Source: Salinarimonas sp046292825
Lineage (GTDB): Bacteria; Pseudomonadota; Alphaproteobacteria; Rhizobiales; Beijerinckiaceae
Length of the DNA: 64,000 nucleotides
Direction: 5' to 3'
Assembly: GCF_046292825.1 (NCBI RefSeq)
Contig: NZ_JBKBQG010000003.1
Coordinates: 1-64,000, forward strand
The position numbers and the translations under genes were made by a program. Positions 35,987-45,522 of this stretch are shown in pieces (position 1 is the first letter of the stretch; the number at the start of each line of letters is the position of its first letter). Under the pieces are notes generated by a model. The model searched no databases. It was not told where the DNA came from and saw only the letters and a list, made by a program, of their open reading frames with translations.

Positions 35987-36393
35987 GAGGTGATCTCCGG
36001 AAGGGAAGGCGTGGCCGCCGACCGGGCCGTTCGCCGCGGGCGCGCGCAGGTACGCGCGTGCCGATGCTCGCTCTCGGTCTTAGCCATCTCCATGATACCG
36101 TATCTGTTGCGATGCACAATGGCCGTTTCGACAGGCGCGTGCGAGAATCGTCCGCGCCGAGGCGCGCGACTCATCCGCGCAATCTGGCCGGTATCAAGGC
36201 CGTTCCGGGAAGACTCGCGCAGCGCGCCTCACGGTGCGCCGCAGCACAGACGCGGAAGGCACCGCGAAGGTTCCCGCGATCGTGGTTGCTCAATCTTTAA
36301 GCAGCTGCGGCTGCGAGCTTCGCCTTGTGGAAGCGCGGGCGCGGCGCGAGGATGGCCGCCCGTTCCGCGATCGCGTTCCCGTCCGCCATGCTC
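35987..36393. other. Divergent intergenic region between opgG and ureD
   Basis: 407 bases between two genes that start away from each other. Apart from the opgGH promoter at 36092-36119, I see no RNA gene or strong repeat. The right part (36200-36393) should hold the urease promoter, but no clear -35/-10 pair was recognised. The in-frame upstream extension of ureD from 36325 would need a TTG start and looks unlikely. Confidence 0.5.
36092..36119 (-). promoter_or_regulatory. Candidate promoter of opgGH
   Basis: Minus-strand TTGTGC (36119-36114), a 16-base spacer and TATCAT (36097-36092) in a locally AT-rich patch, about 106 bases before the opgG start. The same TTGTGN-N16-TAT pattern recurs at 59906-59933. 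Confidence 0.55.
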
Positions 36394-37221
36394 ATGACCC
36401 ATCCCCGCAAAGAACCGATCCTGCCGCGCTGGATCCGCGCCCGCGCGGGCGTTCGGCTGCGGATCGGCCCCGGGCCCCGCGGCGGCGCGCCGCTCGAGAT
36501 CGCCGAGCGCGGCGGCTACCGGGTGCGCTTCGCGCGCGGCGCGACCTGCGAGGGGATCTACGTCAACACGGGCGGCGGCATGGCCGGCGGGGACGCGATC
36601 GATCTCGCCGCGAGCCTCGACGCGCGGGCGCAGGCGACGCTGACGACGCAGGCCGCCGAGAAGGTCTACCGCGCCGACGACGCGCCGACGCAGGTCGGCG
36701 TCGCGATCGATCTCGGCGCGGATGCGCGGCTCGATTGGCTGCCGCAGGAGCAGATCCTCTACGACGGCGCGCGCCTGTCGCGGCGCATCGACGTCGCGAT
36801 GGCGGGCACGGCGCGGCTCCTGATGGTCGAGAGCGTCGTGTTCGGACGCCTCGCGATGGGCGAGACGGCGACGAGCGGCGCCTTGCGCGACCGCTGGCGC
36901 ATCCGCCGCGACGGGCGGCTCGTCTTCGCGGACGAGGTGCGGCTCGACGGCGCGATCGCCGACATCCTCGACCGCCCGGCCTGCGGCGGCGGCGCCCGTG
37001 CGCTCGCGACCGTGCTGCTCGTGGCGCCCGACGCCGAGGCGCGTCTGGACGAGGCGCGCGCGCTGCTCGGCGGGGCGGCCTGCGAATGCGGCGCGGGCGG
37101 GCTCGACGGCATGCTGATCGCCCGCTTCGTCGGGCGCGATCCGCAGAGCCTGCGCGCGGATCTGGCGCGTTTCTTGGAAGGCCTGCGCGGGCACGCTCTG
37201 CCGCGCAGCTGGCAGACCTGA
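36394..37221 (+). CDS. ureD: Urease accessory protein UreD
   Basis: A 275-residue urease maturation chaperone (UreD/UreH) that binds apo-urease and recruits UreF-UreG for nickel insertion. Family blocks: GGYRVRFARG, YVNTGGGMAGGD, LTTQAAEKVYRA, DWLPQEQILYDGA and VESVVFGRLAMGE. No start has a good ribosome site; I chose the ATG at 36394, which leaves 16 residues before the conserved core, as in other UreD proteins. ATGs at 36352 and 36388 are alternatives. It is 13 bases from the fused urease subunit gene. Confidence 0.9.
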   Translation: MTHPRKEPILPRWIRARAGVRLRIGPGPRGGAPLEIAERGGYRVRFARGATCEGIYVNTGGGMAGGDAIDLAASLDARAQATLTTQAAEKVYRADDAPTQVGVAIDLGADARLDWLPQEQILYDGARLSRRIDVAMAGTARLLMVESVVFGRLAMGETATSGALRDRWRIRRDGRLVFADEVRLDGAIADILDRPACGGGARALATVLLVAPDAEARLDEARALLGGAACECGAGGLDGMLIARFVGRDPQSLRADLARFLEGLRGHALPRSWQT

Positions 37222-37234
37222 GGGAGCCGACGAC

Positions 37235-37855
37235 ATGAAACTGTCCCCCCGCGAGAAGGACAAGCTCCTCGTCGCCATGGCGGCGATGGTCGCGCGCCGC
37301 CGCCTCGAGCGGGGCGTCAAGCTCAACTATCCGGAGGCGATCGCGCTGATCACCGATTTCGTGGTCGAGGGCGCCCGCGACGGCCGCACCGTCGCCGAGC
37401 TGATGGAGGCGGGCGCGCACGTGATCACGGCCGACCAGGTGATGGAGGGCGTCGCCGAGATGATCCACGACGTCCAGGTCGAGGCGACCTTCCCCGACGG
37501 CACGAAGCTCGTCACCGTCCACGAGCCGATCCGCGGCTCCGCCTCGACGCTCGTGCCCGGCGCCGTCACCCCGATGGAGGGCGAGCTCGTGCTCAACGAG
37601 GGGCGCGAGACGGTCGAGCTCGAGGTCGCCAATACGGGCGACCGGCCGATCCAGGTCGGCTCGCACTACCATTTCGCCGAGACGAACGGCGCGCTCGCCT
37701 TCGACCGCGAGGCCGCCCGCGGCATGCGCCTCGACATCCCCGCCGGCACCGCCGTGCGCTTCGAGCCCGGCCAGACCCGCAAGGTGACGCTCGTCCCGCT
37801 CGCGGGCGAGCGGAAGGTTTTCGGGTTCCAGGGGAAGGTGATGGGGGCGTTGTGA
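37235..37855 (+). CDS. ureAB: Fused urease gamma-beta subunit
   Basis: A 206-residue fusion of the urease gamma subunit (UreA, about residues 1-100; LSPREKDKLLVAMAAMVARRRL and LNYPEAIALITDFVVEGARDG) and the beta subunit (UreB, about 105-206; LVPGAVTPMEGELVLNEGRE, VGSHYHFAETN and the C-terminal GFQGKV). Separate genes are the usual bacterial state, but gamma-beta fusions occur. With UreC it forms the nickel enzyme that hydrolyses urea to ammonia and CO2. Instead of ureC, a toxin-antitoxin pair follows directly. Confidence 0.93.
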   Translation: MKLSPREKDKLLVAMAAMVARRRLERGVKLNYPEAIALITDFVVEGARDGRTVAELMEAGAHVITADQVMEGVAEMIHDVQVEATFPDGTKLVTVHEPIRGSASTLVPGAVTPMEGELVLNEGRETVELEVANTGDRPIQVGSHYHFAETNGALAFDREAARGMRLDIPAGTAVRFEPGQTRKVTLVPLAGERKVFGFQGKVMGAL

Positions 37856-37898
37856 GCGTGGTATGATCGCGCGCGGGACGGCGACAGGAGAGGCGAAG

Positions 37899-38189
37899 AT
37901 GGGATCGCACGCGACCATGAGGGAGGACGGTCTCGTCGTCGTGCCTGAGGACGTTCGGCAGGCGCTCGGGCTGAAGCCGGGCGACGTCGTCGAATTCACC
38001 GTTCAGGCGGACGGGAGGGTGGTGCTCGGGTCCGTCTCGGAGCCGCCGGCCGTGGTCGAGCCGACGACGAAGCGCGGGATCGGTCTTCTCGGGCTCGCCG
38101 GAGCCTTCAAGGACCTCGGGCCTCTCCCGCGGCGTGACGAGATCCACCGGATGATCGGCGAAGAGATCTTGAAGAAGGGCCGCTCATGA
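37899..38189 (+). CDS. AbrB/MazE-like antitoxin
   Basis: A 96-residue protein whose N-terminal half is a swapped-hairpin AbrB DNA-binding domain: REDGLVVVPEDVRQALGLKPGDVVEFTVQADGRVVL. The C-terminal half would bind and inhibit the PIN toxin encoded next. The ATG at 37899 has AGGAGAGG just upstream. It overlaps the toxin gene by 4 bases. The pair lies between ureAB and ureC in the same orientation, so it would be on the urease transcript unless it has its own promoter in the 43-base gap. Confidence 0.82.
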   Translation: MGSHATMREDGLVVVPEDVRQALGLKPGDVVEFTVQADGRVVLGSVSEPPAVVEPTTKRGIGLLGLAGAFKDLGPLPRRDEIHRMIGEEILKKGRS

Positions 38190-38590
38190 CAAGGCTGGCC
38201 GGTATCGACACGAATGTCCTCGTGCGCTTCATGGTCGAGGACGAGCCCGATCAGGCGGGTCGAGCACGCAATCTGCTCTCGGACCTGACCCGCGTCGGGC
38301 CAGTCGTGGTGAACGGAATCGTTCTCGTCGAGCTGTTCTGGATTCTCCGATCGACTCTGAAGCTTGCGCGCGCCGAGATCGTCGACAAGCTACGGGTCCT
38401 TTTGGAGAGCGACGATGTCGCCGTCGTGGAAGCGCAAGCCGCCCGCGCCGCACTCCAAGACTACGAAGCCGGCCTCGGCGACTTTTCCGACCGCCTCATC
38501 GCCCGCATCAACGAAGCTCACGGCGCCTCGACGACCTACACCTTCGACCAGAGAGCCGCCCGCCATCCGCCGCTCGCGCTGGTGCCGTAA
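38186..38590 (+). CDS. PIN domain (VapC-like) toxin
   Basis: A 134-residue PIN-domain ribonuclease. Acidic active-site residues are visible: Asp in GIDTNVLVRFM near residue 8, Glu in VELFWIL and Asp in YEAGLGDFSDRLIA. VapC toxins cleave tRNA or rRNA and are blocked by their cognate antitoxin, here the AbrB-like protein. The fold is complete, so the module could be active. ureC follows 46 bases downstream. Confidence 0.88.
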   Translation: MTRLAGIDTNVLVRFMVEDEPDQAGRARNLLSDLTRVGPVVVNGIVLVELFWILRSTLKLARAEIVDKLRVLLESDDVAVVEAQAARAALQDYEAGLGDFSDRLIARINEAHGASTTYTFDQRAARHPPLALVP

Positions 38591-38636
38591 CCGGATCGCC
38601 CCCGCCCGCCTCCTCCCCGCCAGAAAGGCCCCTCCC

Positions 38637-40352
<1,716 letters not shown>

Positions 40353-40376
40353 GGCCTTGCGCGTCGCGACTTGCGA

Positions 40377-40409
40377 ATCGATTTCAGATAAGCTGAACGC
40401 GAAATCGAT
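40377..40409 (+). promoter_or_regulatory. Inverted-repeat operator candidate before the Xre antitoxin gene
   Basis: Perfect 9-bp inverted repeat ATCGATTTC (40377-40385) and GAAATCGAT (40401-40409), 15 bases apart, ending 15 bases before the antitoxin start. MbcA/Xre-type antitoxins autoregulate from such palindromes, so this is a likely operator. A clear -10 was not identified. Confidence 0.55.
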
Positions 40410-40424
40410 CGGGAGGAGTCCGCG

Positions 40425-40763
40425 ATGTCCGGAGCCGTCGTCCGCATTCTCGAGCACCTGCGCACGGACGGAGGGTTGCAGGGGCGCGACATCGCCAATA
40501 TCGCCGCGGTCTCCCCGGCAACGGTCTCGCGCTGGTCGAGCGGCAAGGCTACGCCCGATATCGAGGCGCAGAAGACGATCGCGGAGCTGCGCTACGTCGT
40601 CGATCGGCTCGCCGAGTTCTACAGCCCGGACGAGACCCGGCTCTGGCTGCATGCGGCGCACCCGATGCTGAAGGGCGAGCGCGCGATCGATCTGATCCGG
40701 TCAGGTCGCACGTCGGAGGTTCTTGCCGTGATCGACGCTCTCGACGAGGGCACCTTCACGTGA
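40425..40763 (+). CDS. Xre/MbcA/ParS-type antitoxin
   Basis: A 112-residue antitoxin. The N-terminal HTH is in GLQGRDIANIAAVSPATVSRWSSGKATP, and the C-terminal toxin-binding domain has LWLHAAHPMLKGERAIDLIRSGRTSEVLAVID, the MbcA/ParS signature. It pairs with the downstream RES toxin, whose GTG start overlaps its stop as GTGA. A strong ribosome site GGGAGGAG precedes the ATG. Confidence 0.88.
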   Translation: MSGAVVRILEHLRTDGGLQGRDIANIAAVSPATVSRWSSGKATPDIEAQKTIAELRYVVDRLAEFYSPDETRLWLHAAHPMLKGERAIDLIRSGRTSEVLAVIDALDEGTFT

Positions 40764-41317
40764 TCGCAGGCAAGGCGCCGGCCCGCGACCTCGGGCTGCT
40801 CGATGCGCTCGATGCGCGTGCGCGCAAGCCTTTCGAAGGGAGCGTTTGGCGTGTCTGCAGAACCGGCCGCGACCCGATCACCGGCTTCGCTTCGCTGACC
40901 CGCTGGTGCGACGGCACGTTCGACGTGTTGTACACGGCCTGCGAAAAGGATGGAGCGATTGCGGAGATTTACTTTCACCTGTCGCGTCAACCGGTCTTCC
41001 CATCGCGCGTCTCCTATGGTGCGCACCGGCTGACGGTCAGGACGGAGACGACTCTCGATCTGTCGCAGCTCGACGAACTCGCCGAACTCGGCGTCGACGT
41101 TCCTCGCTATCGTGAGCTCGATTACGACAAGACGCGAGCGATTGCAGAGGCCGCCCACTTCCTTGGCTTCGACTCGCTCCTCGTGCCGAGTGCGCGATTC
41201 GCTTGCAGCAATCTCGTTCTGTTTACCGACCGCTTGACCCCGGAGGCCGTCGACATCGCGGAATCCGATGCAGGTCCGATCGACTTTGCGGCATGGCGCC
41301 GTGAGCGACGCGGCTGA
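40760..41317 (+). CDS. RES domain toxin
   Basis: A 185-residue RES-domain NAD-degrading or ADP-ribosylating toxin. The Arg-Glu-Ser signature residues fall in VWRVCRTGRDP (Arg), AIAEIYFHLSRQP (Glu) and RFACSNLVLF (Ser-Asn). Known RES toxins such as MbcT deplete NAD+. It is complete, so the module may be functional. It lies directly after ureC on the same strand. Confidence 0.88.
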   Translation: MIAGKAPARDLGLLDALDARARKPFEGSVWRVCRTGRDPITGFASLTRWCDGTFDVLYTACEKDGAIAEIYFHLSRQPVFPSRVSYGAHRLTVRTETTLDLSQLDELAELGVDVPRYRELDYDKTRAIAEAAHFLGFDSLLVPSARFACSNLVLFTDRLTPEAVDIAESDAGPIDFAAWRRERRG

Positions 41318-41383
41318 CCCCCTTGCCACTCGACCCCCACCCCGGCCATCCTCCCCGCCACTGACACCGGAGCACACCCCCTC

Positions 41384-42610
41384 ATGAGCGGCACATTCGG
41401 CGAGCGGGCGATGGCGATGCTGGCGGGGCTCGCGGCGCATACGGACGAGCCGGGGCGGCTCACGCGGCTGTTTCTGTCGCCGGCCCATGCGCGCGCGGCG
41501 CAGGCGGTCGCGGGACTGATGCGGGAGGCTGGGCTCGCGGCGCATGTCGACGCGATCGGCACCGTGGTCGGGCGGCGCGAGGGACCTTTGGGCGCGCGCA
41601 CGCTCCTCGTCGGCTCGCATGTCGACAGCGTCGTCGATGCGGGGTGGTACGACGGGCCACTCGGCATCGTCTGCGGCATCCTCGCGGCGGACGCTCTGCG
41701 CGACGAGCCGCTGCCCTTTGCGCTCGAGGTGCTCGCCTTCGGCGACGAGGAGAACGTGCGCTTTCCGACCTCGCTCGCCTCCGCCGCGGCGCTCGCGGGG
41801 CGTTTTCGCCCGGAATGGCTGGAAGGGCGTGACGCCGAGGGCGTGCGCCTCGCCGACGCGCTGACCGCCTTCGGCGGCGACCCCGCGGGCATCGCCGGGC
41901 TCGCGCGCGATCCCGGAAGCCTCCTCGGCTATCTCGAGGTGCATATCGAGCAGGGGCCCGTGCTCGAGGCCAGAGGCCTTCCGCTCGGCATCGTCACCGC
42001 CATCAACGGCCAGACGCGCGCGCGGGTGAGCTTGCGCGGGGAGGCGGGGCATGCCGGCACGGTGCCGATGGACCTGCGGCGCGATGCGCTCGCGGGCGCG
42101 GCGGAGGCGGTCCTCCTCGTCGAGCGGGCGGGAGCGGCGGCGCGCGACGCCGTCGCGACGGTCGGGCGGATCGAGGCGCGGCCGGGGGCCGTCAACGTGA
42201 TCCCCGGCGAGGCCGCCTTCACCCTCGACATCCGCGCGCCGGACGATCGCGTGCGCGAGGCGCTCGTCGCGGAGATCCGCGCGGGCATCGCCGCGATCGC
42301 CGCGCGGCGGGGCCTCGCGCACGCGATCGAGACGACCTCCGAACAGGCGGCCACCGCGATGGACGGCGCGCTCGCCGAGGCGCTCGAGGCGGGCGCCGCC
42401 GCGAACGGCGTCGAGACGATGCGGCTGCCCTCGGGCGCCGGACACGACGCGATGATGATGGCCAAGCTCTGCCCCGCCGCCATGCTGTTCGTGCGCTGCG
42501 CGGGCGGGATCAGCCACAATCCGGCGGAATCGATCACGGAAGCGGATGCCGACGCCGCCGTGCGCGCGCTCGTCGCGGCCATCCGGCACCTCGCCGCGCG
42601 GGCGGGCTGA
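41384..42610 (+). CDS. Allantoate amidohydrolase / N-carbamoyl-L-amino acid hydrolase (M20 family)
   Basis: A 408-residue Zn-dependent amidohydrolase of peptidase family M20. Metal ligands: His in GSHVDSV, Asp in DAGWYDG, the catalytic Glu pair in GDEENVRF, and later His in GAGHDAMM and SHNPAES. The dimerisation domain contains GHAGTVPMDLR. AllC/HyuC-type enzymes act on allantoate, ureidoglycolate or N-carbamoyl amino acids. The neighbouring urease suggests allantoate or ureide nitrogen use, but substrate choice cannot be read from sequence alone. Confidence 0.85.
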   Translation: MSGTFGERAMAMLAGLAAHTDEPGRLTRLFLSPAHARAAQAVAGLMREAGLAAHVDAIGTVVGRREGPLGARTLLVGSHVDSVVDAGWYDGPLGIVCGILAADALRDEPLPFALEVLAFGDEENVRFPTSLASAAALAGRFRPEWLEGRDAEGVRLADALTAFGGDPAGIAGLARDPGSLLGYLEVHIEQGPVLEARGLPLGIVTAINGQTRARVSLRGEAGHAGTVPMDLRRDALAGAAEAVLLVERAGAAARDAVATVGRIEARPGAVNVIPGEAAFTLDIRAPDDRVREALVAEIRAGIAAIAARRGLAHAIETTSEQAATAMDGALAEALEAGAAANGVETMRLPSGAGHDAMMMAKLCPAAMLFVRCAGGISHNPAESITEADADAAVRALVAAIRHLAARAG

Positions 42611-42724
42611 CGCATCCTCCAAGCGCGGCGGGAACCACCCCGGGCGCGCATCCGTTGAGCCGAAGCGTCGGCGCGGCCCGCCCGCGCCCCTCTCCACCGG
42701 ACCGTCGCGGGAGATGCCGGCCTC

Positions 42725-43384
42725 ATGCCCCTGTCCGATCACGCGCGTGCCGTCCCGCTCGCCCTCGCCCTCGCTTTCTGCATCGGCGCAGTCCAGCCGG
42801 CTCGATCGCAGGCCGAGCCGCCGCCCGTCGGCGAGACGCCGATCGCCCGCGAGGACGCCGCCGAGGCCGTGCCGAGCCCCGTGCTCGATTGGCAGACGCT
42901 CACGGAGATCGACGCGCAGACCTATCTCGGGCGCCTCGCCCAGCTCTCGGCCTATGCCACGCAGGCCTCCGAGCTCGCTTTGGCGCGCGCGCCGCGCGAG
43001 CGCATGCTCGCCGTCGTCGAAATCATCCGCGATACGCAGGAGGTGGCGCTCGCGATCGCCGCTCGGGCGCTCCCGGAGGATCCCCGCCTGACGGGCGAGA
43101 TCCACCCGGCCGAGGCGGCCGAGCTCGAGCGGCTCGCCGCGATCGACGAGGGCCCCGCCTTCGAGGAGGCCACCATCACCGCCATGATCGAGGCCCATCG
43201 CGAGGCGGTCGGGCTGACGAGCCTCTATCGCCGCTTCGGCGGGGACCAGCCGGTGCGCGAGTTCGCGCGCCAGGTGCATCCCATCCTGGAGAGCGCCCTC
43301 TACCGCGCCGTCGCGCTGCGCCAGGAGCTCGTGGTCGAGCGCGTCACCCACGAGCGCGACGCGGCGCGCGCGGCGGCGCAATAG
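42725..43384 (+). CDS. DUF4142-like periplasmic protein
   Basis: A 219-residue exported protein. Residues 1-29 form a signal peptide (LALALAFCIGAVQPARSQA). The mature part is all-helical and follows the DUF4142 (ferritin-like) layout: LGRLAQLSAYATQASELAL, an interior PEDPRLTGEI linker and a late helix FEEATITAMIEAHREAV. No metal-ligand set is clear. The function is unknown. The 114-base gap before it shows no recognised signal. Confidence 0.6.
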   Translation: MPLSDHARAVPLALALAFCIGAVQPARSQAEPPPVGETPIAREDAAEAVPSPVLDWQTLTEIDAQTYLGRLAQLSAYATQASELALARAPRERMLAVVEIIRDTQEVALAIAARALPEDPRLTGEIHPAEAAELERLAAIDEGPAFEEATITAMIEAHREAVGLTSLYRRFGGDQPVREFARQVHPILESALYRAVALRQELVVERVTHERDAARAAAQ

Positions 43385-43430
43385 GAGGGCAACCGCACCT
43401 TTCTACGTGGGTTCAAAAATCCTCGGAGGT

Positions 43431-43606
43431 GTCATCCCGGACGCCGAAGGCGATCCGGGACCCAGACGCTCCACGCGTCAGTCGCAGCCTGTAGGCTGCG
43501 TTTCTCCGACGAAAGACGCTCCACGGGTGCGGAACGAGCGCGGCATGCGCGCTCGAAGGATCGTGGAGCGTATGGGTCCCGGGTCCGCTTCGCGGCCCGG
43601 GATGAC
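43431..43606 (-). repeat. 176-bp large palindromic repeat, copy B
   Basis: The reverse complement of copy A (32060-32236): both ends, the GCGCGCATGCCGCGCTCG block and the CGCAGCCTACAGGCTGCG hairpin are shared, while the positions flanking the centre differ (for example CTCCACG repeats here). The length differs by one base. It lies between the convergent DUF4142-like and response-regulator genes, the same setting as copy A. Confidence 0.85.
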
Positions 43607-43694
43607 AACCCTCGAAAGAGCCGCGAGCTTCGAGGGTTGAAGGCCGTGTGCCGTTCCGTACGGTGATGTCTGCGCCGAATGCCCTGAGGTTCGC

Positions 43695-44051
43695 TCACAC
43701 GCTCTCCGACAGAGCCCCCAGGATCGCATCCTCGCGATAGGGTTTGGCGACGAAACGGGCTTTGCGCAGGCTCTCGGGCACGTCGCCGGGGATCGAGCCC
43801 GAGACGAAGGCGAAGGGAACGCCGCGCGCGGCGAGATCGCTGGCGACCTCGAAGCTCTTGCCGTCGAGGAGATCGACGTCGAGAAGCGCGAAATCGAGGC
43901 CCGCGAAATCGCGCTCGGCGCGCAGCCGCGCCCGCGCCGCGGCCACCGACGGGCAGACGTCGACCACCTCGTGACCTTCGCCCTCCACGATGGATTGCAG
44001 GTCCAGCGCGATCAGGGGGTCGTCTTCCAGGATCAGGACACGTACGCTCAC
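43695..44051 (-). CDS. Single-domain response regulator
   Basis: A 118-residue receiver domain without an output domain. The acidic pocket is Glu9/Asp10-Asp11 (LEDDP), the phosphoacceptor is Asp58 (LLDVDLL) and the conserved Lys is Lys103 (VAKPY). I chose the GTG at 44051; the ATG at 44174 would add 41 residues with no homology. Such regulators act by binding other proteins. The kinases at 44220 and 45523 are candidate partners. Confidence 0.85.
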   Translation of the reverse strand: MSVRVLILEDDPLIALDLQSIVEGEGHEVVDVCPSVAAARARLRAERDFAGLDFALLDVDLLDGKSFEVASDLAARGVPFAFVSGSIPGDVPESLRKARFVAKPYREDAILGALSESV

Positions 44052-44219
44052 GGCACTACTCGCTGGTTCTGCGCCGCCACTTTCGAGGCGGAGCGCGGGT
44101 TTCGGGGTCGCTCGATCGTCGTATCCGTCCAACCGAGGGCAGCGATCCGTGTTCCGGATCGCTCGAATTTTCATCGAAACGTCGGCAACGTGGTCAACGA
44201 AGCGTAAACGTCCGGTCGC

Positions 44220-45428
44220 TCAAGCCGCGCGGACGGACCCGGCGCCGAGCGATCCGGGCGCGCGCGGCAGGACGAGACGCGCCACGAGACCGCCTTGCGC
44301 GGGCGCCTCGAGTTCGAGCCGGCCGCCGTGGAGTTCCGCGATCCGACGCGCGGTCGGGATGCCGAGGCCGAGCCCGACGGAGCGGCGCACGAGCGGCGTC
44401 TCGCCCTGCCAGAACGGCTCGGTGCAGCGGGCGAGCGCCTGCGCGTCGAGGCCCGGTCCGGTATCCGCGACCTCGATCGCGAGCGCCTCGGCGCCGGTCC
44501 CGGCGACCGCGCGAAGCGTCACCCGCCCGCCGACGCGCGTATGGGCGAGCGCGTTTGCGACGAGCTCGTCGAGGGCTCGGGCGACGAGCACGAGATCGAC
44601 CTCGACCTCGGTCGATCCCCGAGGCGCGGGCTGCGCCGAGAGAGCGACGCCCGCCTCGCGCGCCGCCTGGGCGCGTCGGCGCACCGCGTCCTCGACGAGG
44701 CTCTCGGCGGTCGTCGGCTCGGGGGAGAGAGGGTCCGTGCCGGCGGAGAGGCGCGCGAAGGCGAAGACGCGCTTGAGCGTGCCGTCGAGCCCCCGCGCGG
44801 CCTCGATCAGCGTCTGCGCATAGGCGCGTGTCTCGGCCCCGCCAGTGACGTCGAGGGTCGCCGCGATGAGCTCGGCATAGCCGACGATGGCGTTGAGCGG
44901 CGTGCGCGTCTCGTGCTGGAGGAGCGCGAGCAGGCTCTCCTTGAGCCGGTCGGCGCGCTCGGACGCCTCCCGCGCCTCGTGGACCTGCGCCTCGGAGCGG
45001 GCCGCGCGGAGCACGTAGCGCAGCTGGTAGCCGAGAAGCCGCCAATTGACGGGCTTGGCGACGAAGGAGGTGGCGCCGACCTCGTAGGCGCGGTCGATCG
45101 CGAACATGTCGTCGCGGCTCGTCACCACCACGATCGGCAGGCGCGCGAAACGCGGATCGGCCCGCATCGCCTCGATCAGCGAGTAGCCCGTCATCCGCGG
45201 CATTTCGAGGTCGCTGAGCACGAGGTCGAACGGCGCCTCGCGCCGCAGGATCGCGAGCGCCTCCTCGCCGTCGCCGGCCGTGACGATCTCGCCGCCGGGA
45301 TGGGCGAGCTGGCCCGCGGCGAGCTCGCGCATCAGCGGATCGTCGTCGACGACGAGCAGGCGCGTCGGCTGCTCTAACACGTAGACGAGACCATCCTGGT
45401 TCCGACCGATCAGCACTACGCTCTCCAA
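44220..45428 (-). CDS. Receiver-histidine kinase hybrid
   Basis: A 402-residue cytoplasmic protein. An N-terminal receiver (residues about 21-140; acidic triad VVDDDP, Asp73 in LVLSDLEMP, Lys125) is followed by a helical linker, a HisKA domain with His172 in QHETRTPLNA, and a HATPase domain with ADTGPGLD and GLGLGIPTA. It has no membrane segment. The receiver-first order suggests a kinase controlled by another phosphodonor. The divergent hybrid kinase at 45523 starts 94 bases away, so the two may be co-regulated. Confidence 0.88.
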   Translation of the reverse strand: MESVVLIGRNQDGLVYVLEQPTRLLVVDDDPLMRELAAGQLAHPGGEIVTAGDGEEALAILRREAPFDLVLSDLEMPRMTGYSLIEAMRADPRFARLPIVVVTSRDDMFAIDRAYEVGATSFVAKPVNWRLLGYQLRYVLRAARSEAQVHEAREASERADRLKESLLALLQHETRTPLNAIVGYAELIAATLDVTGGAETRAYAQTLIEAARGLDGTLKRVFAFARLSAGTDPLSPEPTTAESLVEDAVRRRAQAAREAGVALSAQPAPRGSTEVEVDLVLVARALDELVANALAHTRVGGRVTLRAVAGTGAEALAIEVADTGPGLDAQALARCTEPFWQGETPLVRRSVGLGLGIPTARRIAELHGGRLELEAPAQGGLVARLVLPRAPGSLGAGSVRAA

Positions 45429-45522
45429 TTGTAGGATGCGACTTTAGGGGAAAATCCTGAAATGTGCCTTAAGCCAGCTGGTTAAGCAGATGATTACCGT
45501 GCGGTGAGAGCCTGTCGGAGAC

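Noticed and set aside
43431..43606. A small gene inside the repeat, suggested by short open frames on both strands
   Set aside because: The frames arise from the palindrome itself and are not kept between the two repeat copies.
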